From Beverwykella pulmonaria (lineage: Eukaryota > Ascomycota > Dothideomycetes > Pleosporales > Melanommataceae), in the NCBI GenBank assembly GCA_001599595.1, contig BCHH01000016.1, forward strand, positions 136,643 through 200,642: a stretch of 64,000 nucleotides of DNA, read 5' to 3'. Below, piece after piece: positions 52,667 to 64,000 of the stretch. Every line of letters begins with the position of its first letter. The stretch's first letter is position 1. The position numbers and the translations under genes are program-made. A model generated the notes under the pieces. It was given only the letters and a program-made list of their open reading frames with translations, did not search any database and was not told the DNA's origin.

Positions 52667-55600
52667 ATGCGCGGCATTCTCCCCGGTCAGCCGCAGGCGA
52701 AGCTGCAAGCCGTCACCCATGGCTTGTGGGAGGGCAACCAAATCATTGTACGCTCTCTGCACTTCCACGGGCTATGCGCATAACGATAGCTAACACATAC
52801 ACGCCCTGTTGTAGGCCTACATCTCCGGCAATGCACTCATCATTCTTGACCGCCCAAACCACGTCCTCCAAACCACGTACATCGACGAAGAGACCGACCT
52901 CGAAGCTATCACTCTCGATGAGGAAACGGGCAAGATCGCGACATGCTCCACGCGACATATATACATATACCAGCCCTACGGACAGGATGAAGGCGCCGTC
53001 AAGGTGGGTTTGGCACACGACCCTTGGGGGTTACGCTGACGCGCACAAAAGTGGTCGTTGCTGGGTAGCATGTCCCTCCCGGACCCCGACGATTCAATAA
53101 CAACACTTTCATGGGGCACGTCGAACGAACTGCTCGTGGGTAGCGCCTCGCTCACGCTCTTCAGCACACATGGCTCGACGGAGCAGATTTGGGCAAAGCA
53201 GCTAGCGAACCCCGTTAAGTTCGCGCAATTCTCGCCCGACGCGGAATTGATAGCCTCGACAGGAAGATACGATCGGTTGTTGAAAATATGGCGACGGCTT
53301 GCCTTTGGCTCGGCAGATCAATCCTTCGATTACTCGTACCTCCCTCACCCGATGGCCATTACAGGGATCCATTGGCGGCGGCCGTTCCATAAAGACCAGA
53401 CCGCGGACAATGTGCTATACACCATTTGTGCGGATAACAAAGTGCGAATATGGGTGCCAGGGGATCATCATGGTATTGATGGGCTGCAGCTGTGGGGAGA
53501 GGTCGATCTCATAGAGTCGATCAAGCCGCGATCCGTGCCGCTGGACCAGCAGTCGAGGAAGAGGTACGCCTTCTTCATCGACGGGAGATACTTCACGCAT
53601 GCCACGGAGCGGGCTGTACAGCAGGCTTCAAGTGATGAGAAGGACCAGGTTGCGCTGCATCACCTCATCGACGTCGCCAACCGCAATCCAGAAATTTGCG
53701 TTGTGTTGGATGACCGGGGGAACATGTCTGCGTGGGGCTTTGAGAACATAGGGGCCAAGATGAAGAAGACGTCGGATGTCTTCAACATCGCACATTTGGA
53801 TGGGCTGCATCTTCACTTTGCATCCGGTGCCAGCGGTCTTCAGGACAATGTTCAATTCTATGCCTTTTGTGGCGAAAAGCAAGACTCCGTCTTCACGTTA
53901 TTGTCCCATCATTTCGACGGACGCCTAGAATGGCTAGAATCTCGAATCGACTACCTCTTCGATCCATCTCCCCAGTCCCAACGCATCCAACGCAAAGCGG
54001 TCTGGACCGGTCACCTGCATGCCATCAAGAAAGTTAACCGCACAGCAAGCGGAAGAGCTTTGGTCTCACGGACGGTGACAAACGAATGTAATGTCTGGGT
54101 GCAACGGCCGATAGAGACAGGAATGACGATCCACCGCCATAGTACTGTGAACGTCACGGAACACATCCACCGGACATCGCTCTTGCAAGAAGGAAACTTC
54201 GTCGTCTTCCTTCACTACGAGGACATTTCCCTCTGGGATACGCGTTATCCTATGGCTACTGAAGTAGCCCGATGCCAATACAAACTCCGCGGCAAGCCAC
54301 TTTGCCTTCTCGTCATCCCGGAAACCGAGCCCGGTGGAAGATGCCTACACATTGCCACGATTAGCTCCGAGATGAAAGGCATCTGCTGGGAAGTCCGGCT
54401 ACCTCTACAAGACAGAGACCCGGTTACCGGTCGTAAACTTTCTAGTGTGGCACATCTTGCAAACGGCGCCTACACCAACGGTCTTCCTGATATCTCGATG
54501 GAGGAATTCTCCGTCTTCGATCTCGGGTCAGGGGACGATCTTGCTTTTGTGCTCCCTGTTGATCCCGCCGGTTCAGCCCCAGTAATCTCAGGCTTCCTAG
54601 ATACGTTTGCACGCGATATTGCCATCTCTTATACCCATTCTGGCGTAATCAAGTCTTGGACAACTAGGGTGAACACCATACATCGAAAGTTGGAATGGTT
54701 ACAGACTTCGACCGTTGATACTAGCATCCCGAATCCTTCACTAGCAAGTGGTACATCGATACGGAAGGCTGCGCTAGTAGATGAGAAGAAGACGACATTA
54801 ACCATCTGGAATACTAGGAGTGCCGGCTTGGAATATGAGGAGAAGTTCGAAGGCAATGGAAACATAGAAGACCTCGATTGGTCCTCCACACCCGATAACC
54901 AGTCCATCCTCGCCGTCGGCTTCTCTCACCGCATCATCATATACGCTCAGCTTCGGTATGATTACATGAATACTGGTCCTTCATGGGTCCAAATAAGAGA
55001 CGTGCGCATCAGAGACATTACACCACATCCCATCGGCGATTCGGTATGGCTAGGCAGCGGCAACCTCATCATCTGCGCAGGAAATCAACTTTTCGTCCAA
55101 GATGAAAACGTTGAGGTTTCTGACGGTCTATTCCCTAGCTTGCGCATGATCTCCCGCAAGAAAGCTTCCATCGACATTTTCACAGCAGTGAGCCGACTCA
55201 ACGGCCCCCTCCCAATCTACCACCCGCAGTTGCTTTCGCAATGTGTGCTCTCAGGGAAGTTGATGCTTGTACAGCGCATCCTAATCAAACTTTACCAGAA
55301 GCTGAAGTTCTACTCCGAAGGCGATGAGCTGGATAGCTTTCTGGGCTTCACACCGGAAGACTTCTCCGAGGATCCTGAAGTATGTAATTGTTCCCAAATA
55401 CGTCAAATAGATTACAAACTCACTTTACGATACAGGCTCAGACAACCGCTTCGAGAAAGGAAATGCATTCGTCATATGCCGACTTCTCCGATGACGGAGA
55501 GCCCGATGCAGTGACCGAACAAGTCGCAGCTGACCTCAACGAGCTACTCACTCATAAACAAATCCCGCTTTTATCGAGCCGTGCGCAATTCCACCTCGCG

Positions 55601-57163
55601 GATATCATCGAATGTGTAGGCATGGTGGAGAAGCATCGACGGTCAATCGACCAGAATGCTGGGCGATTCCTTCTCTTCTTCAGACAACATGCCTTGAGCG
55701 ATGAACAGCAAGTACCAATCTCGTGGAGAGAAATTGTTTGGGCTTTCCATTCGGGTAGCCAGGATATTCTGGTTGACCTCGTATCGAGGCATTTCAACGG
55801 GAAGATGCTTTGGCAGCATGCGAAGGAGTGTGGAATGTTCGTGTGGTTGACAGACACCACTGCCTTAGTAAGGCATCTAATCCTTCTGGTTCAATTTATT
55901 TCTGACGAGAACAGCGCGCCCAATTCGAAGTCATCGCACGAAATGAGTACACTAAGTCTGATGAGAAGAACCCTGTGGACTGCAGCCTGTACTATCTAGC
56001 ACTCAAGAAAAAAGCAGTTCTTGTGGGACTGTGGAGAATGGCTACATGGAGCAAAGAGCAGGGGGCTACCCAGAAATTACTGGCGAATAATTTCAACGAA
56101 GAGAGGTGGAAGACAGCGGCTTTGAAAAATGCATATGCCCTAATGGGGAGGCGGCGATTCGGTGAGCCCACAGAACTCAAAGCTGACATTCACTTCGTAT
56201 TCATAATAGGTTGCTAACACGTTTCACAGAGTATGCAGCCGCATTCTTCCTTCTCGCCGACCACCTCCAAGACGCTGTCCAAGTGCTACACAATCAGCTC
56301 AAAGACACGCAACTCGCCATCGCCGTAGCCCGCGTCTACGAAGGCGACGACGGCCCAGTTCTTCGCACGTTCCTCAAAGAGAAAATTCTCCCACAAGCGG
56401 CTCGTGATGGAAATAGATGGCTCGCAACTTGGGCGTTCTGGATGATCGGTCGCCGTGATCAAGCAGTGAGAAGTATTGTGACGCCTTTATCGACACTGCT
56501 TAGCCCGCCTGAGACGCCGAATTTCAAGAGCAAGTGGTACTTCACTGACGATCCGGCGTTGGTAGTGCTGTATAAGCAGTTGAGGGAGAAGAGTTTGCAG
56601 ACACTTAGAGGCGCGACCATGATCGGGATGAGGGAGGAATGGGAGTTTGTGCTTCATACGGCGGGTTTGTATGAGAGGATGGGATGTGACCTGCTTGCTC
56701 TGGATCTTGGTAATTATTACTTTCCTTTCTACACCTCCACCTCAGCCTCTCCAACCAAGCAAGGCCCTTCATGCTAATTCTCAACCTAGTCAAAACATGG
56801 GAATTCCTCGCTCCACCACCAACAACCCTCAACCTCAACCGCACACCCCTCTCACCCGCCATCCCGCGTGATTCCTTTCACGCCCAGTCCCTCAATCAAT
56901 CAGCGACGGATTTTGCCTTCGATCCCAGGCAGCTACTTCGTCGGAGAAGTTCCCTCGTTGTCGCGGATTTACCTACCAGAGAGTATATTGCAAATGCACT
57001 TGCAGAAACCAAAGGGGCCACCGTGGAAGAGGAGAGTGAGGAGAGTGATGAGGAAGACGAGAAGAAGGTGGACGAGAAGCAGCTGGAAGAGAAGAAGAAA
57101 CCGCCGCCCACGCAGTTTACGGAGCCAGATGCGGGGAGCTTGTTGGATGCTTTCGGATTTTAG
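52667..57163 (+). CDS. rav1: RAVE complex subunit Rav1 (V-ATPase assembly regulator)
   Basis: Exons 52667-52747, 52815-53003, 53052-55379, 55436-55867, 55915-56161, 56230-56709 and 56790-57163 join in phase to 1376 aa. It starts MRGILPGQPQAKLQAVTHGL with AYISGNALIIL, the usual Rav1 opening, has WD40-like blades in the first half (LASTGRYDRLLKIW type, ICADNKVRIWVPG) and the Rav1 C-terminal domain (FEVIARNEYTKSDEKNPVDC, YYLALKKKAVLVGLWRMA, YAAAFFLLADHLQDAV). The C-terminus is acidic/Lys-rich and ends LLDAFGF. Rav1, with Rav2 and Skp1, re-joins the V1 and Vo sectors of the vacuolar/endosomal proton pump; the animal relatives are DMXL/rabconnectin-3. All introns are 47-81 bp. Confidence 0.95.
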
Positions 57164-57620
57164 GTTGAGGCATGGTGGATGGTGGTAGGGGTGGGTAGGG
57201 ACTGAGAGAGCTGGAAAGGAGCTTGTATAGTAGATATTGTATGCCTTGGAAATCTGGAATTTGGTATTCTGGGACCCTTGCATCGAAGCATGATACGATT
57301 CGGACTCAGGGACGTAATTAGCGGGCGAGAAGTTTATACCGCATAAATTCAGACAGAGAAGAAGTGACTTCGCGTGTAAGTCTTTCAGAAGTACTTCAGT
57401 GTCATTAAGCAACATTTAAAAAAAGTGAGAAAGACAGAAATGACCACGAAACGAAACCTGAATGTACTGAAGCAAAACGGAAAGGGTCCCCAAGAATTGC
57501 CTCGCTGAAACCAGAACTACTCCTCCAATAATCACCACCAAGCTCTGCAATCCAGTGTTTCAATCCTCTAAATTTCTGCACGCCTCATTCTCCTCTCCGA
57601 CTATAACCGAGCAACACGTC
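57164..57620. other. Intergenic between converging 3' ends
   Basis: 3' flanks of Rav1 and of the minus-strand gene; no gene seen. Confidence 0.6.
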
Positions 57621-58946
57621 CTAACGATTAAATTCCTTAATCTCCTCAACCGCCATCATGTACTCCACAGCCTCTCTAACCTGAGCCTCGGTAAATGCAT
57701 CCTCGACTCTCCACTTTAACGCCAGTGCTGATTTGACCTGCTCGCGGAAATACCACCAGCTGGGCAGGACGCTCATAAAAGCCAGAATACGCAATTTCTT
57801 CGCGGGCCACTGTGCGACTTCCAAGTTGACGTGATCTACCAAAAAACATAAAGTTAGCAATTCCTGCTACCTTGTATATAGGCAGTGGAGGAAGTGGTAA
57901 AATACCTACGGAATTTCTGCTTGTCCTTTTGCACAACATACTGCCAAATGGTGCAAGCGAACTTATCGATTGTGATCGTGTCGAACTTCGATGTTGGGGC
58001 AATGCGGGTCTCGACAAACCCAGAGAGTAGATTAATAGTGTAATTGTCGGACTGGACGACTGGCATAGCGGCTTGAGCGTCTGCAGCGGTCAGAGTGGCA
58101 TACGATAGAGCTAGGGACGGGTGACCTTGGAAAACTCCGGGGTATTGTTGAACTCGTGAGCAGTTGTGAGGCAGCTGGCTCGGGAATGTGGGCAGAGACT
58201 GCTGTCCTCGAGGTGGTGCGGATGATTGTGGACCTTGGAATGCCTGCGGACCTGGGAGCGAGGACGACTCCGTGGACTGGCCGTTCGCGCCGAACATGGC
58301 TGCGAGCTGGGCCTGCGAGCGGATGGTCGGCAAGCTTATGCCTTTCTGGATGTGCTATATTCTCTTAGCACAACTTTATTTGCTATACACGGAGGGCAAA
58401 GGTAAATGTACCTGACGCAGAGGCGTTGGAGGCTTTGGTGTCTTGGGAGTTGGCGGTTGGTCCTGACACTTTTGGTTAGTTGGCATCGGTGACACCTGTT
58501 GTATATCAGTGTAGCTGCTTTGAGGTAGGAATTGGCTTGTGCGTACGCCCCTCTGCTCGCCCTTGGTCTTCTTGACTGCGCTTCCCTCCTTATTACCCGC
58601 CGCGGTTTGGCCCACCTCTCCTCTCACCGCATCCTCGCTCTGTCTTTCGCCCGCCTCCTTGTCCTCGCTCTGCTTCTCTGCCGCTTGACTCACCTTCTTG
58701 TTTCCCTCCTTCGCATTTGCCTCTGCCAGTAGCTGGACCTTCAAACTCTGTTCATGCTCTTTAAGCTCTATCGCTCTTTGCTCCTGGCTCGGAAGTGGAC
58801 CCTTTTTCTTCTTTCCGATGGGGCTATTGGAGGACCCCAATGGTTGAGGGCGCTATTGTTGTCAGTGTCACCCTCTTTAACCATGGAACAAGAACAAGGA
58901 CAAGACGTACTCTCTTCGGATTTGGTGTGCCCCCTGTGGTCGCCAT
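57621..58946 (-). CDS. Hypothetical protein, 378 aa, four exons
   Basis: Exons 58946-58911, 58852-58412, 58354-57910 and 57835-57621 join in phase. The N-terminal half is charged and low-complexity with Lys/Glu/Gln (KKKKGPLPSQEQRAIELKEH), likely helical and disordered; the middle is Pro/Ser/Gln-rich; the C-terminal 110 residues look folded (TIDKFACTIWQYVVQKDKQK ... SVLPSWWYFREQVKSALALK ... AVEYMMAVEEI). No signal peptide or membrane span is seen. The family is not recognised. First-exon choice rests on ATG 58946 and a GTACGT donor that restores phase. Confidence 0.62.
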
Positions 58947-59667
58947 CGCAATATGAGACGTGGACGTGTTGTTAAGGAGGACGGCGGTTGACGGTTGTTG
59001 CTGCGGTGGTGGATCAAGTGATAGAGACGAGACTGAGGTTGAGTGCGGCGGTTGTGGGCCCGTGTTTGCACCAGGTTTGGGCTGAAAGTGGTGAAAGTGA
59101 AAGCGAACTTGGGAGGGAGAGGGAAGACTGATTAATGGAGCAGGGAAATCATGGAGTTTGGGCACATGCTTCTGGGTGCCTTTCACCTACCTGTTGAGCG
59201 GTAAGATTGGAAGAGGATTTGAGTAGAGCAGACAGAGGTATGTGATGAGACTTGCTGATGTAGACCGTGTACGATATAACGAAGGTAGACAGAAGCATCA
59301 ACAACGCGAGTGTCCGATTCGTATGACAGATTCTGAGTGACAAAGATAATTTTGACTCCGAGAGATGCGAGTGGGTATAGAAAAGTTGATCACCAATGAG
59401 GATGAAAGAATGGGGTATGTATGTCATGATATAAAAAGAATGATGAGCATGAATAGGCCTCCTTGATTGCTATACTCATCCACACGATCCCCAAGATTCC
59501 AGGGCCGTATCCCCCTTCCTCTAAGCTCATATCCAGCGCCAAGCCGTGAGACACCGTGAGACACCGTGATATGCAAGCCGCTATGTACTCCCTTCCGAAC
59601 GCCATGTCAAACCAATACACAGTGAATCTGATCCCGTCCGCCGTGGAATCCTTTAGACAAATCCAGC
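58947..59667. other. Intergenic, no gene seen
   Basis: Promoter side of the 58946 gene and 3' flank of the J-domain gene. A short direct repeat GTGAGACACC occurs twice near 59550-59570. Confidence 0.5.
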
Positions 59668-60759
59668 CTACGCTTTAGCTCGTCCCTTCAGAAGCCGTCC
59701 GCGCTTCTTGGGTGGCGGAGCGACCTCCTCCTCTTCGTCAGACTCTTCAAGGTCCTCCTCTTCAAGCATCGCATCAAGATCGTCTTCATCTACCACCTTC
59801 GCCTTCTTCGGCCTACTCTGCTTTGCTTTCTTCGCGCGCTCCCCCGTCGCTAGAAACATCTCTTCTGGTGGCTCATCCGGCGTCCCTCTCTTCTTGCCCC
59901 GACCCTTTGGCGCGTACTTGGCCTCCAGGTGGTCCAGGAAACTGCCTCCATTTCGGGATTTCTGCTTCTGTTGGATCATAGCTAGAAGGCCTGACATGTC
60001 GCCGCCATCGTTCTTTTTGGCCTTGGATTTGCCGTTCTTTGAGGCCTTGGCATCCTTGTTGTGGTGCTTGTCGAACTCGGCCTGCCTCTTCCGCTCGGCA
60101 GCCTTCGCTTTCTCGCGGGACGCATCGTTGTTCTCCCGCTCGTATTCAGGATACGACTCAATTGTCCCCTTCGCAATCTCCTCATCCAGTATCTTCCTAA
60201 ACCGATCGTCATCCTCGAGGATATCAGACAGCATGACGCACTGGTAGATGGCATTGAACCTGCCCTGAAACTTCGTGTACGTATCTAGTAGATCCTGTCT
60301 TTCCTCAGAGGAGCCCTTGTACGCAGCTTTCGTCTTCTTGATGTTCTCCTCGGTGACGAGCTCAGCAAAGCGCTCGCGGTAGAACTTGAGCCAGTCGAAG
60401 TCGTCGTCGTGAAGGGTCTCGGCGGTGCTGCCCGTGAGGTCGTAACGCTTGCGGCGCTTTTCGTCAGAGAGGACGGCGTAGGCAAAAGCAATCTCTTTGA
60501 ATTGTTCGTTCGCGGTCGTCTTGTCTTCGTCTTGGGCCTTGTCTTGGGCACGTTAGTTGAAGTGATTTTGGGAATAACTACAGCGCATACCTGGATGGTG
60601 CTTTAGCGCCAACTTGCGATACGCCTTCTTCACCTCATCTGCGGTGGCTTCGGTCTCAAGACCCAGTACGGCGTATGGGTCGATGCTGGGAGGCTCCATC
60701 TCGTTGCCGAAGAACTCGTCGTCGCTAGGCTCCTTCTCCTTCTTACGTCCTCGCGCCAT
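59668..60759 (-). CDS. DnaJ-domain protein, DNAJC9-like
   Basis: Exons 60759-60591 and 60542-59668 give 347 aa. The J domain starts at about residue 27 ([20 protein letters not shown]) and the HPD motif (residues 55-57) is split by the 48-bp intron. A middle helical region ([38 protein letters not shown]) matches the DNAJC9 layout, followed by a Lys/Arg-rich and then acidic tail ([20 protein letters not shown]) ending in basic [16 protein letters not shown]9 proteins are nuclear Hsp70 co-chaperones that bind histones H3-H4; that role here is inferred. It is divergent from the deaminase gene, with 222 bp between the starts. Confidence 0.9.
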
Positions 60760-60981
60760 ATTTTGGTGTTTTTGGTAGGTGTCAGGCGGAGGGAGAGCGC
60801 GTGGTAGTGATGGAGAGATGCGAGAGAGAAGCACAGAAGAGGTTGAGGTTGTCGTGGGAGTTGTCGAAGACGCGACGCGTTAAAATGCTTATCGATAATG
60901 CTAGTAGCGCCACATTGACGCCACACCACTTTCGCTTACATCTCCGCTCATGCCTCACTCCTCTTACCTTCACCTCTCATC
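60760..60981. promoter_or_regulatory. Bidirectional promoter, J-domain gene / deaminase gene
   Basis: The 222-bp interval separates two divergent start codons, so both promoters must lie here or overlap the 5' UTRs. A short palindrome-like ACGCGACGCGT is at about 60871-60881, resembling an MCB-type ACGCGT box at its end. Confidence 0.5.
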
Positions 60982-61542
60982 ATGCCTCTAGAGAACTTCC
61001 CCAGCGGGCTGGACCCCGTTCAACCGCCGCCTGCTATAGACCCGTCCGACCACGCAACATTCATGCGCTTGGCCCTAGATCAAGCGCAAGAATCGCCCCC
61101 GAAACCTTCTAATTATCGCGTTGGCGCCCTCCTGGTCGACTCCTCCACTGGGGTCATCCTTACCCGAGGCTATACACTCGAGCTGGAAGGAAACACACAC
61201 GCGGAGCAATGCTGTCTGTCTAAGTATGCTTCTTCACATGCTGTCCCTGAAGAGCGGGTAGGCGAAGTCCTTCCACCACACACAGTTTTGTACACGACAA
61301 TGGAGCCGTGCAACCTGCGATTGAGCGGGAACTTGCCGTGTGTGGAGAGAATCATTAGGACAAAGGCAAAGGATGGGAACCAAGCAATCAAGAAGGTGTA
61401 TATTGGGGTCAAGGAGCCGGAGAAATTTGTTGGAGAGAACGAGGGGAGAAAGAAGTTGGAAGAGCATGGGGTAGACGTCGTACACGTTCCTGGTTTTGAA
61501 GATGATATCTTGAGGGTTGCGACTGCAGGACACGACAAGTAG
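60982..61542 (+). CDS. Cytidine/deoxycytidylate deaminase-family protein (Rib2/DRAP-deaminase-like)
   Basis: Intronless, 186 aa. The zinc-binding deaminase signature is complete: HAE at residues 73-75 and PC-x9-C with Cys110 and Cys120 (TMEPCNLRLSGNLPC). The N-terminal helix FMRLALDQAQES and YRVGALLVD strand fit the CDA fold. The long loop between the Cys residues and the short length are like the deaminase domain of fungal Rib2 (riboflavin pathway, pyrimidine deamination) rather than tRNA adenosine deaminases. Substrate not certain. Shares its promoter region with the J-domain gene. Confidence 0.85.
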   Translation: MPLENFPSGLDPVQPPPAIDPSDHATFMRLALDQAQESPPKPSNYRVGALLVDSSTGVILTRGYTLELEGNTHAEQCCLSKYASSHAVPEERVGEVLPPHTVLYTTMEPCNLRLSGNLPCVERIIRTKAKDGNQAIKKVYIGVKEPEKFVGENEGRKKLEEHGVDVVHVPGFEDDILRVATAGHDK

Positions 61543-62087
61543 GGGATGAAATATGAGGGCATCGGACGATTTACGCGGCAAAGCTGTTGTCGTATACTCA
61601 GAGCATTGCATAGGCATGTTGTACTTCCTGGCAAATCTATAAGAGTAGCATAGGAAGAATAATTTTATTTACCCAAGGCCAGAACTGCGTAGGTGCTGAC
61701 CTGCAGGCACAACTAGATGATATATAGGTGAAGAACTGGAAAAATTCGCTACGAGCCGAGATGGAAACATGTCTCCCCATAGCTTCAGTCAGCAAGAACA
61801 ACACAGCGTGAAAAGAGAAAGAAAAAAGGAACCGACTGCCAGCACCGATTCGCCCGATGTCAACATCCAGATCTTACATGGCAATCTCGATTTCGCATGA
61901 TGAACTTCGATCGCTTGGCGCTCACACACGTCGTTCCAATGGCGTCATGACTTTTGTCTGGCGAATCGCCTTCTCCATCATACACGCGAATAAGCAGTGA
62001 CGCGTAGAAACAATCGTAAACGAATAAAGAAGCTCGCCATCAACTCCATGCTTCCATTCTTACCATTTCCTGCCACGATTCCGCTCT
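61543..62087. other. Intergenic, no gene seen
   Basis: 3' flank of the deaminase and promoter of the next gene. Nothing further. Confidence 0.55.
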
Positions 62088-62928
62088 ATGCTTCCACTCC
62101 GCTTTACATCTTGCTCCAAGACCATCTCCAACCTCACAAAACCAATAGTCTCCCAACTTAAGCAAACGCCCCGTATAACAGCGTCCAAAATGTCAACCGG
62201 TGGCCCCCCTTCCAGCTCCACATTTGCAACCGGCCCCCTTAACATCGAGAATACCGATATCCAAACGGCCGCCGGCATTACTTTAAATGATAACCAAAGA
62301 ACCATCGTAGGCTCCGTCCTCGACCTCTTCGCGGGCCGCCCTTCCCTTGCAAAACTGCAACTCTGGCGCGACGACGCAACCTTCACCGACCCCCTCACCA
62401 TCGCCACTGGCCGTGACAGGTATGCCGCGCAATGGTACGGCCTCCAATCTGCCTTCTCCTCTATCGAGCGCCTGCACCACAGCGTCACCGATGCGGGAAA
62501 TCCGATATTGATGGACATGAAAACGAAATACACCGTGAAGGGGATTGGAAAAGAGCAGACGATTCAGAGTGTCATTGCAATTCATCTCGATAAGGAGGGC
62601 ATCATTGAGAAGGTGGAGGACCGGTGGGATGGCGAGTTGCCGGATGGGAAGATTGCAAATGTGAGTCCCGTGTTTCCTCTGCTGAGCCTGTTTTGGTGGG
62701 TCAATTATTGGATGGCATGGGGACATTGGGTGTGGAGTTTTACGTGGGAGATGCGGGCTTGGGGGGTGGGGGGTGTGCTTCCTTCGCAGAGTAGACATGT
62801 GTTACTGTGTGCACAATGGTTTGCTAACAAGTGTGATATAGGCTTTCCGACATTTGAACGCGGTGACGGTCCCGAAGATGATAAGCGTACCAAAGAATGC
62901 GGAGGAGGATGCGAAGAGGGGGAATTAA
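62088..62928 (+). CDS. NTF2/SnoaL-like fold protein
   Basis: Exons 62088-62660 and 62842-62928 (181-bp intron, long for this region) give 219 aa. The N-terminus (MLPLRFTSCSKTISNLTKPI) is basic and Ser-rich without acids and could be a mitochondrial presequence; ATG 62193 (MSTGGPP) is an alternative start. The body has the cone-like NTF2 pattern: LDLFAGRPSLAKLQLWRDDA, FTDPL..ATGRDRYAAQWYG, then strands ending EKVEDRWDGELPDG. The second exon restores the usual family end AFRHLNAVTVP. Function unknown; SnoaL-like proteins bind small hydrophobic ligands. Confidence 0.82.
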
Positions 62929-63006
62929 ACGGAACCAGTGCTCTAGATTATTGTAGCATACATGTACTCGTAAATCGTATAATCATATCCCCGGTCGCGC
63001 TAACTC

Positions 63007-63659
63007 CTACATCCAGTGGAACATTCTTCCAAGCGCCAGGTGTAATAGGGCAATAACGATTCCTGCTCCGTAGCCCACTACTTTGATGCTTGGTAAGCCT
63101 TCATTGACAATCAAAATTGTTCCACAACTTCCTTGTCTCGTTGTCGGTAGCCCAGGGCCATCCATGGTCAGCGTTTGACAGAATCCACCGACAGCCGGGA
63201 CATTGTAGACAGCCACAGTCGTAGGCTGGGGCTGAACGTATACAACCTGTGTTTGCTGTTGGGCCTGTACCGTTATGGTTGTAATGGAGGCGACGTTCAC
63301 GCTCCCACCGCAGGAGCTGCCAGCAGGACAGCAGCCGATTAAGCCGCCTGAGTTGGGAGGTGAGGCGCAAGTATATGAACTGGGGCAACACCTGCAGGAT
63401 GTTTCAGCTTCTTTTTCTGTACCAAATTCCACCTTGCTCACCAGCTGGGTTGGCCAATACTACTGCAGCTTAGGGAAGCGGAATTAGGGCACATATTCGT
63501 GTTGGTTGTAGTGATTTGCTGGCCATTCGGGTTGACAATGTAGATGGCACCTGAAAAGGGCGCATTATTCGTGAATGACGGAGGATTTGCTTCTGGGTCC
63601 GCAAGACAGAGGATGGGTAGGAGAAGTCCAGCAATCCGCAGAGGCGCATGAAGTCGCAT
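63007..63659 (-). CDS. Secreted Cys-rich, probably GPI-anchored surface protein
   Basis: Exons 63659-63442 and 63391-63007 (50-bp intron) give 200 aa. A signal peptide (MRLHAPLRIAGLLLPILCLA) is followed by a Cys-rich module: CPNSASLSCSSIGQPSW joined by the splice to CCPSSYTC...GGLIGCCPAGSSCGG. Then come a Thr/Val/Gln-rich linker and a C-terminal hydrophobic end (VGYGAGIVIALLHLALG) suited to GPI attachment. Such proteins sit in the fungal plasma membrane or wall; their role is unknown. Its stop lies 78 bp from the stop of the NTF2-like gene on the other strand. Confidence 0.85.
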
Positions 63660-64000
63660 CCTGACTGTACGTAATAGTAGGAAAAGGAAGGAAAAGAACA
63701 GGAACCAAGCCTTGAATTATCGATAAAGCTACCACGATACCATCGGTGGTACGGTCAGTCACAATGCGACGTCAATACAAACTCTTCTAGTTAGCAGACA
63801 AGAGAGAGAGGTAAAAGTAGGACAGAGCCAGCTGTCACGGTGGGCTCACCCAGCGTCTTATGACCTTGGCCGGGTCCCCGTGGAAGCTCCAAAAAGGAAA
63901 CTGGAATAGCTCCGAGCGCATGCTTGGGTTGCAGCCTCGTAGGTCATGGCAGCTTGGTAGTGCGCTGGCGGGAATGTTGAAAAAAACTTGAACAGCTAAA
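63660..64000. other. Promoter side of the surface-protein gene
   Basis: No coding sequence supported up to the window edge. Confidence 0.5.

Overview
The window reads as nuclear DNA of a filamentous ascomycete (Pezizomycotina, most likely a Dothideomycete such as Pleosporales; the genus is not resolved). The grounds are short introns (mostly 45-65 bp) with GT-AG ends and CTAAC/CTGAC branch sites, fungal-only families (DUF3176, a GPI-anchored Cys-rich wall protein, a CAP-type secreted protein), plant-wall enzymes (GH11, GH3), a RAVE subunit, and relics of pogo-like and Tc1/mariner-like transposons with C-to-T differences resembling repeat-induced point mutation (RIP). No tRNA, rRNA or CRISPR array was seen. 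One run of 190 N lies at 45547-45736.

Layout. 1-10 kb: 3' part of a DUF3176 membrane protein, an MFS transporter, a nuclear-looking Myb-like protein and a small Cys-rich protein. 10.3-14.3 kb: two ~600-bp inverted repeat arms enclosing an intact GH11 xylanase and a broken gene. 14.3-25.6 kb: two related 331/332-aa hypothetical proteins, a Gyp5-like Rab GAP, a tentative small gene and a short-chain dehydrogenase. 25.6-29.8 kb: gene-poor, with a decayed gene, an LTR-like repeat and a 1.1-kb DNA element having perfect 52-bp terminal inverted repeats and a 6-bp target duplication. 29.8-36.5 kb: a secreted CAP protein, a possible PD-(D/E)XK-fold protein with a long acidic tail, and a secreted GH3 beta-glucosidase. 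37.8-40.2 kb: two pogo-like transposon relics. 41.6-46 kb: a full-length DUF3176 paralogue of the first gene and, 1 kb downstream, a secreted precursor made of 60-bp tandem repeats with Lys-Arg (Kex2) sites. 46-50.2 kb: decayed coding sequence, a second LTR-like copy and a Tc1/mariner-like transposase relic. 50.5-64 kb: compact conserved core, with Rmt3/PRMT3, Rav1, a hypothetical, a DNAJC9-like J protein, a deaminase, an NTF2-like protein and a GPI-anchored protein.

How it fits together. The right end (50.5-64 kb) is housekeeping: V-ATPase assembly (Rav1), arginine methylation, J-domain chaperone and nucleotide-type deaminase. The left and centre form an accessory, repeat-rich compartment holding secreted or surface proteins (GH11, GH3, CAP, DUF3176 pair, repeat precursor), the usual profile of a plant-associated fungus. 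The most unusual items are the Kex2-repeat precursor beside a duplicated DUF3176 gene, the xylanase held inside long inverted repeats, and the intact-looking 1.1-kb terminal-inverted-repeat element.
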